Of a stretch of 8,807 bases of DNA, positions 6,768 to 8,807 are shown piece by piece. Position numbers and translations under genes: made by a program. Below the pieces are notes generated by a model. The model had not been told where the DNA came from. It did not search any database and was given only the letters and a program-made list of their open reading frames with translations. Where the stretch lies: contig CAYRYO010000069.1 in the NCBI GenBank assembly GCA_964428475.1, positions 1 to 8,807 on the forward strand, given 5' to 3'. The stretch comes from JARICQ01 sp964428475. Its GTDB lineage: Bacteria; Bacillota; Clostridia; Tissierellales; Tissierellaceae. Positions within the stretch are counted from its first letter, which is position 1. Every line of letters begins with the position of its first letter.

Positions 6768-7562
6768 ATGGCTGTAAAATTTTGTTCCCTTTCAAGTGGA
6801 AGCTCAGGGAACGCTCAATATATAGAAACAAGTAATACCAGAATACTAATAGATAATGGATTTTCAGGAAAAAAACTCGAAGAACTACTAGATTTAATAG
6901 ATGTATGCCCTACAAGTATTGATGCTATACTGGTAACTCATGAACATATAGATCATGTCAAAGGGGTAGGAGTAATATCCAGAAGATACGATATACCAAT
7001 ATACGGAAATTTAAACACTTGGGCTGGAATGGAAAAAAAGATAGGGAAGATAAAAGAAGAAAATATAAAGGTATTTAACACTGAAGACTACTTAGATATA
7101 AAAGATATAGAGGTAAATCCCATACATATTTTTCATGATGCAAATGAGCCAGTTGGATATATATTAAAACATGACAATATAAAGATAAGTGTGCTTACAG
7201 ATACAGGATGGGTAAGTAATAGTATAAAATCCAAGATAAAAGGTTCAAATTTATGCTTAATTGAATCAAATCACGATACAAACATGCTAAATAATGGAAC
7301 ATATCCATGGCCTTTAAAACAAAGGATAGCAAGCACAAGAGGACATCTTTCAAATGATGATGCGGGAATGGTTTTATGTGAAACGCTAGAAGGGAATGGA
7401 GAAATAGTACTTTTAGGACATCTAAGCAAAGATAATAATGATCCTGATTTAGCTCATCAAACAGTAAAGAATCATCTAAGTTTAAGAGGCATAGATATAG
7501 AAAAGGATATCATATTAGACATGACATATAGAGATAAAAGTACAAAGGTATATTGTCTATAA
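6768..7562 (+). CDS. walJ: WalJ (YycJ/VicX), metallo-beta-lactamase-fold hydrolase
   Basis: Cytoplasmic MBL-fold protein of 264 residues, the family's usual length. It starts with the typical KFCSLSSGSSGNA and has the metal-binding HxHxDH motif at His58, His60, Asp62 and His63. Further probable ligands are His123 (FHDA), Asp145 (LTDTG) and His218 (LGHLS). The family resembles nucleases; YycJ loss has been reported to give a mutator phenotype in Bacillus anthracis, and VicX affects growth and wall phenotypes in streptococci, but the substrate is not settled. It conventionally closes the wal operon; here a terminator separates it from walI. A very strong purine-rich ribosome site (GGTGGAGGAGGAG, 6751-6763) precedes the ATG. 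Confidence 0.92.
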   Translation: MAVKFCSLSSGSSGNAQYIETSNTRILIDNGFSGKKLEELLDLIDVCPTSIDAILVTHEHIDHVKGVGVISRRYDIPIYGNLNTWAGMEKKIGKIKEENIKVFNTEDYLDIKDIEVNPIHIFHDANEPVGYILKHDNIKISVLTDTGWVSNSIKSKIKGSNLCLIESNHDTNMLNNGTYPWPLKQRIASTRGHLSNDDAGMVLCETLEGNGEIVLLGHLSKDNNDPDLAHQTVKNHLSLRGIDIEKDIILDMTYRDKSTKVYCL

Positions 7563-7568
7563 AAAGAG

Positions 7569-7598
7569 TTGTTTAAGTATTCTGAAAACGGGTATACT
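7569..7598 (+). promoter_or_regulatory. Possible promoter for the 100-residue orphan gene
   Basis: TTGTTT (7569-7574) and TATACT (7593-7598) are 18 bases apart, 43 bases before the next start codon. The same stretch contains an AT-only inverted repeat (TTAAGTAT 7573-7580, ATACTTAA 7594-7601), which could be an operator or chance. The -35 is weak. Confidence 0.35.
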
Positions 7599-7640
7599 TA
7601 ATAAAGTATTGATAATGATAAAAAAGAAAGAGGTGCTACT

Positions 7641-7943
7641 ATGTACAAAATTAAAAGTAAAAAGGAAGTATTAGAGGAATATATTAAACGTTATCCTGAA
7701 CTAGATAGCATATTCATAGCTGAACTAGGAAAAGAGTATGATAGATATGAAAAATTACTTAAAGATGTAGGCACGCGTGAAGAAGCACTGCAATTATTTG
7801 AAAAAGAAATAGAGCGAAATGAAAAAAACTATAAAAATAATGCAGAAATGAAATGTTTAGAAGGATCTACACATCTACAGTACATGGAAATCCTAGCCAA
7901 CTATGGCTTAATAGTATTTTTTAGAGACAATATGATAGAATAA
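7641..7943 (+). CDS. Small helical protein of unknown function
   Basis: A 100-residue protein I cannot assign. It has no signal peptide or membrane segment and is rich in Glu, Lys, Tyr and Leu, with long predicted helices (about 6-30, 30-45, 45-65) and a more hydrophobic C-terminal stretch (LQYMEILANYGLIVFF). One Cys is present (in MKCLEG), with no metal-binding pair. A good site (AAAGAGGTG, 7626-7634) sits 6 bases before the ATG, and codon use resembles the neighbours, so it is probably a real gene. It lies between walJ and rlmH, where B. subtilis carries the HtrA-type protease gene, and it is not a remnant of that protease: no trypsin-like or PDZ motif is visible. Confidence 0.78.
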   Translation: MYKIKSKKEVLEEYIKRYPELDSIFIAELGKEYDRYEKLLKDVGTREEALQLFEKEIERNEKNYKNNAEMKCLEGSTHLQYMEILANYGLIVFFRDNMIE

Positions 7944-8009
7944 TTAGGTGATGGCTAGTTACCTTGTCACCCTTATTGTAATTTTAACAAACAATATAAT
8001 ATTTCACCT

Positions 8010-8036
8010 TGCTAGAGCTAAAGTCTCTAGCATTTT
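8010..8036 (+). terminator. Probable terminator downstream of the orphan gene
   Basis: TGCTAGAG (8010-8017) and CTCTAGCA (8025-8032) form a perfect 8-bp stem around a 7-nt loop, followed by TTTTCT. There is no T-run on the other strand, so it should act on plus-strand transcripts. It separates the orphan gene from rlmH. Confidence 0.55.
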
Positions 8037-8187
8037 CTATCAGTACAATGCTATACAGGTGGCGAATTTGGTATAGCTTGTTTATAATATTTCACTACAA
8101 TTACAGCAATGACTATGATAATAACAATCATGGGAAAAGATAAAAGAAACAATAAGCAAGAGAAAATCAAATAATAGGGGTTGGGCT

Positions 8188-8667
8188 ATGAATATAAATA
8201 TAATAGCAGTAGGGAAGATAAAAGAAAAATATATAAAAGAGGGAATAGGTGAATTTTCAAAGAGACTATCTAGATATGCATCTCTTAAGATAATAGAGTT
8301 AAATGATGAAAAAGCACCTGAAAACTTATCGGATAAGGATATGCAAATAATAAAAGATAAAGAAGGATCTAAAATAATAGAAAAACTCCCTCAAAACTCA
8401 TACATAATAGGCCTAACAATAGATGGAAAGGGCCTATCGTCGGAGGGATTATCAGAGAAAATGGAAGATATTATGCTGAGTGGTAAAAGCGATATAAGCT
8501 TTATAATTGGAGGGTCACTGGGTCTTTCAAATCAAGTAATAGAAAGATGCCAATATAAACTATCCTTTTCAAAAATGACCTTCCCTCATCAATTGATGAG
8601 GCTAATACTACTTGAGCAGGTATATAGGGCCTTTAGAATAATGAGAGGCGAACCCTATCATAAATAA
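8188..8667 (+). CDS. rlmH: RlmH, 23S rRNA (pseudouridine-1915-N3)-methyltransferase
   Basis: SPOUT-class methyltransferase that uses S-adenosylmethionine to methylate the N3 of pseudouridine 1915 in helix 69 of 23S rRNA, acting on assembled 70S ribosomes. The 159-residue length is exact for the family. Hallmarks are the N-terminal INIIAVGKIKEKY, the trefoil-knot SAM-binding loop FIIGGSLGLS, and the nearly invariant C-terminus from SKMTFPHQLMR through LEQVYRAFRI to GEPYHK. The ribosome site is modest (AGGGG, 8176-8180, 7 bases before ATG). Linkage to the wal genes is common across Bacillota and has no known functional reason. Confidence 0.97.
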   Translation: MNINIIAVGKIKEKYIKEGIGEFSKRLSRYASLKIIELNDEKAPENLSDKDMQIIKDKEGSKIIEKLPQNSYIIGLTIDGKGLSSEGLSEKMEDIMLSGKSDISFIIGGSLGLSNQVIERCQYKLSFSKMTFPHQLMRLILLEQVYRAFRIMRGEPYHK

Positions 8668-8706
8668 GATTCCCGTCATTCTGAGGAGTGAGTCGATGAA
8701 GAATCT
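8667..8706 (+). repeat. Probable interspersed repeat (TTCTTC...CTCAGAATGACG type)
   Basis: Immediately after rlmH lies CGTCATTCTGAGGAG (8674-8688) followed by GATGAAGAATCT (8695-8706). It is bounded by a 6-bp inverted repeat, AGATTC (8667-8672) and GAATCT (8701-8706), with inner TCAT/ATGA pairing. The GTCATTCTGAG...GAAGAATCT signature resembles short dispersed repeats that I recall from many clostridial and other genomes, often directly downstream of genes. Only one copy is in the window, so repetitiveness cannot be shown here. Confidence 0.55.
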
Positions 8707-8807
8707 GTGTTTTGGGATAAGATATATGAAGGAAATGAATATAATGTTATTGGGAATTAGGGACTGATCATATAATAATTATAAAAGGTAATTCGGATTA
8801 GTATAAA

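Noticed and set aside
8083..8108. Minus-strand TGTAAT-N5-TGAAAT as a second WalR box
   Set aside because: The second half-site has a mismatch at an invariant position and there is no gene in that orientation to control.
8051..8131. Minus-strand 26-residue hydrophobic peptide
   Set aside because: No ribosome site or promoter is visible, it is very short, and a hydrophobic stretch is expected from AT-rich sequence. Kept only as part of the intergenic finding.
8109..8174. 21-codon plus-strand frame before rlmH (hydrophobic then Lys-rich)
   Set aside because: No ribosome site upstream of any of its ATGs, and it is too short to judge as coding.
8696..8767. 23-codon plus-strand frame with a GAGGAG site after rlmH
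   Set aside because: The ribosome-site-like GAGGAG and the ATG both belong to the probable repeat element, and the peptide has no recognisable character.

Overview
The window is AT-rich, uses AGA and ATA codons heavily, and has strong GGAGG-type ribosome binding sites with frequent TTG/GTG starts. With a wal (yyc) operon and rlmH present, this points to a low-GC member of the Bacillota, most likely a Clostridia or Tissierellia type. The gene families and order are chromosomal housekeeping. I see no phage, plasmid, transposase or CRISPR signature.

Left end, minus strand (1-1128): the N-terminal third of a P-type (IIA, SERCA/PMR1-like) cation ATPase runs off the window. Its leader carries a yybP-ykoY manganese riboswitch aptamer followed by an intrinsic terminator that shares a strand with aptamer helix P1. 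Upstream of it is a near-consensus sigma-A promoter. This reads as an Mn2+-induced exporter gene (a transcriptional ON switch).

Centre, plus strand (1146-6722): a divergent promoter drives an extended walRK operon: walR (response regulator), walK (sensor kinase), a small secreted protein of unknown function, walH (yycH) and walI (yycI), ending at a strong hairpin terminator. Between walK and the secreted-protein gene is a sequence that matches the published WalR box exactly, next to a TATAAT hexamer. The downstream part of the operon may therefore have its own WalR-controlled promoter. WalK senses a cell-envelope signal and phosphorylates WalR, which in other Bacillota controls peptidoglycan hydrolase genes. 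WalH and WalI are single-pass membrane proteins that modulate WalK.

Right part, plus strand (6732-8667): walJ (yycJ, metallo-beta-lactamase fold) follows after the terminator. Then come a 100-residue acidic/basic helical protein of unknown function and rlmH (23S rRNA pseudouridine-1915 methyltransferase). The order matches the Bacillus subtilis walRKHIJ-htrA...rlmH neighbourhood, except that no HtrA protease gene is present and the small orphan gene sits in that place.

Non-coding stretches: 917-1216 holds the riboswitch, terminator and two divergent promoters. 7944-8187 holds a probable terminator, a second inverted repeat and a 13-bp direct repeat, but no convincing gene. 8668-8807 begins with a probable interspersed repeat; I see nothing convincing in the last 100 bases. 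The most interesting unexplained parts are the secreted protein inserted in the wal operon with its WalR box, and the orphan gene before rlmH.
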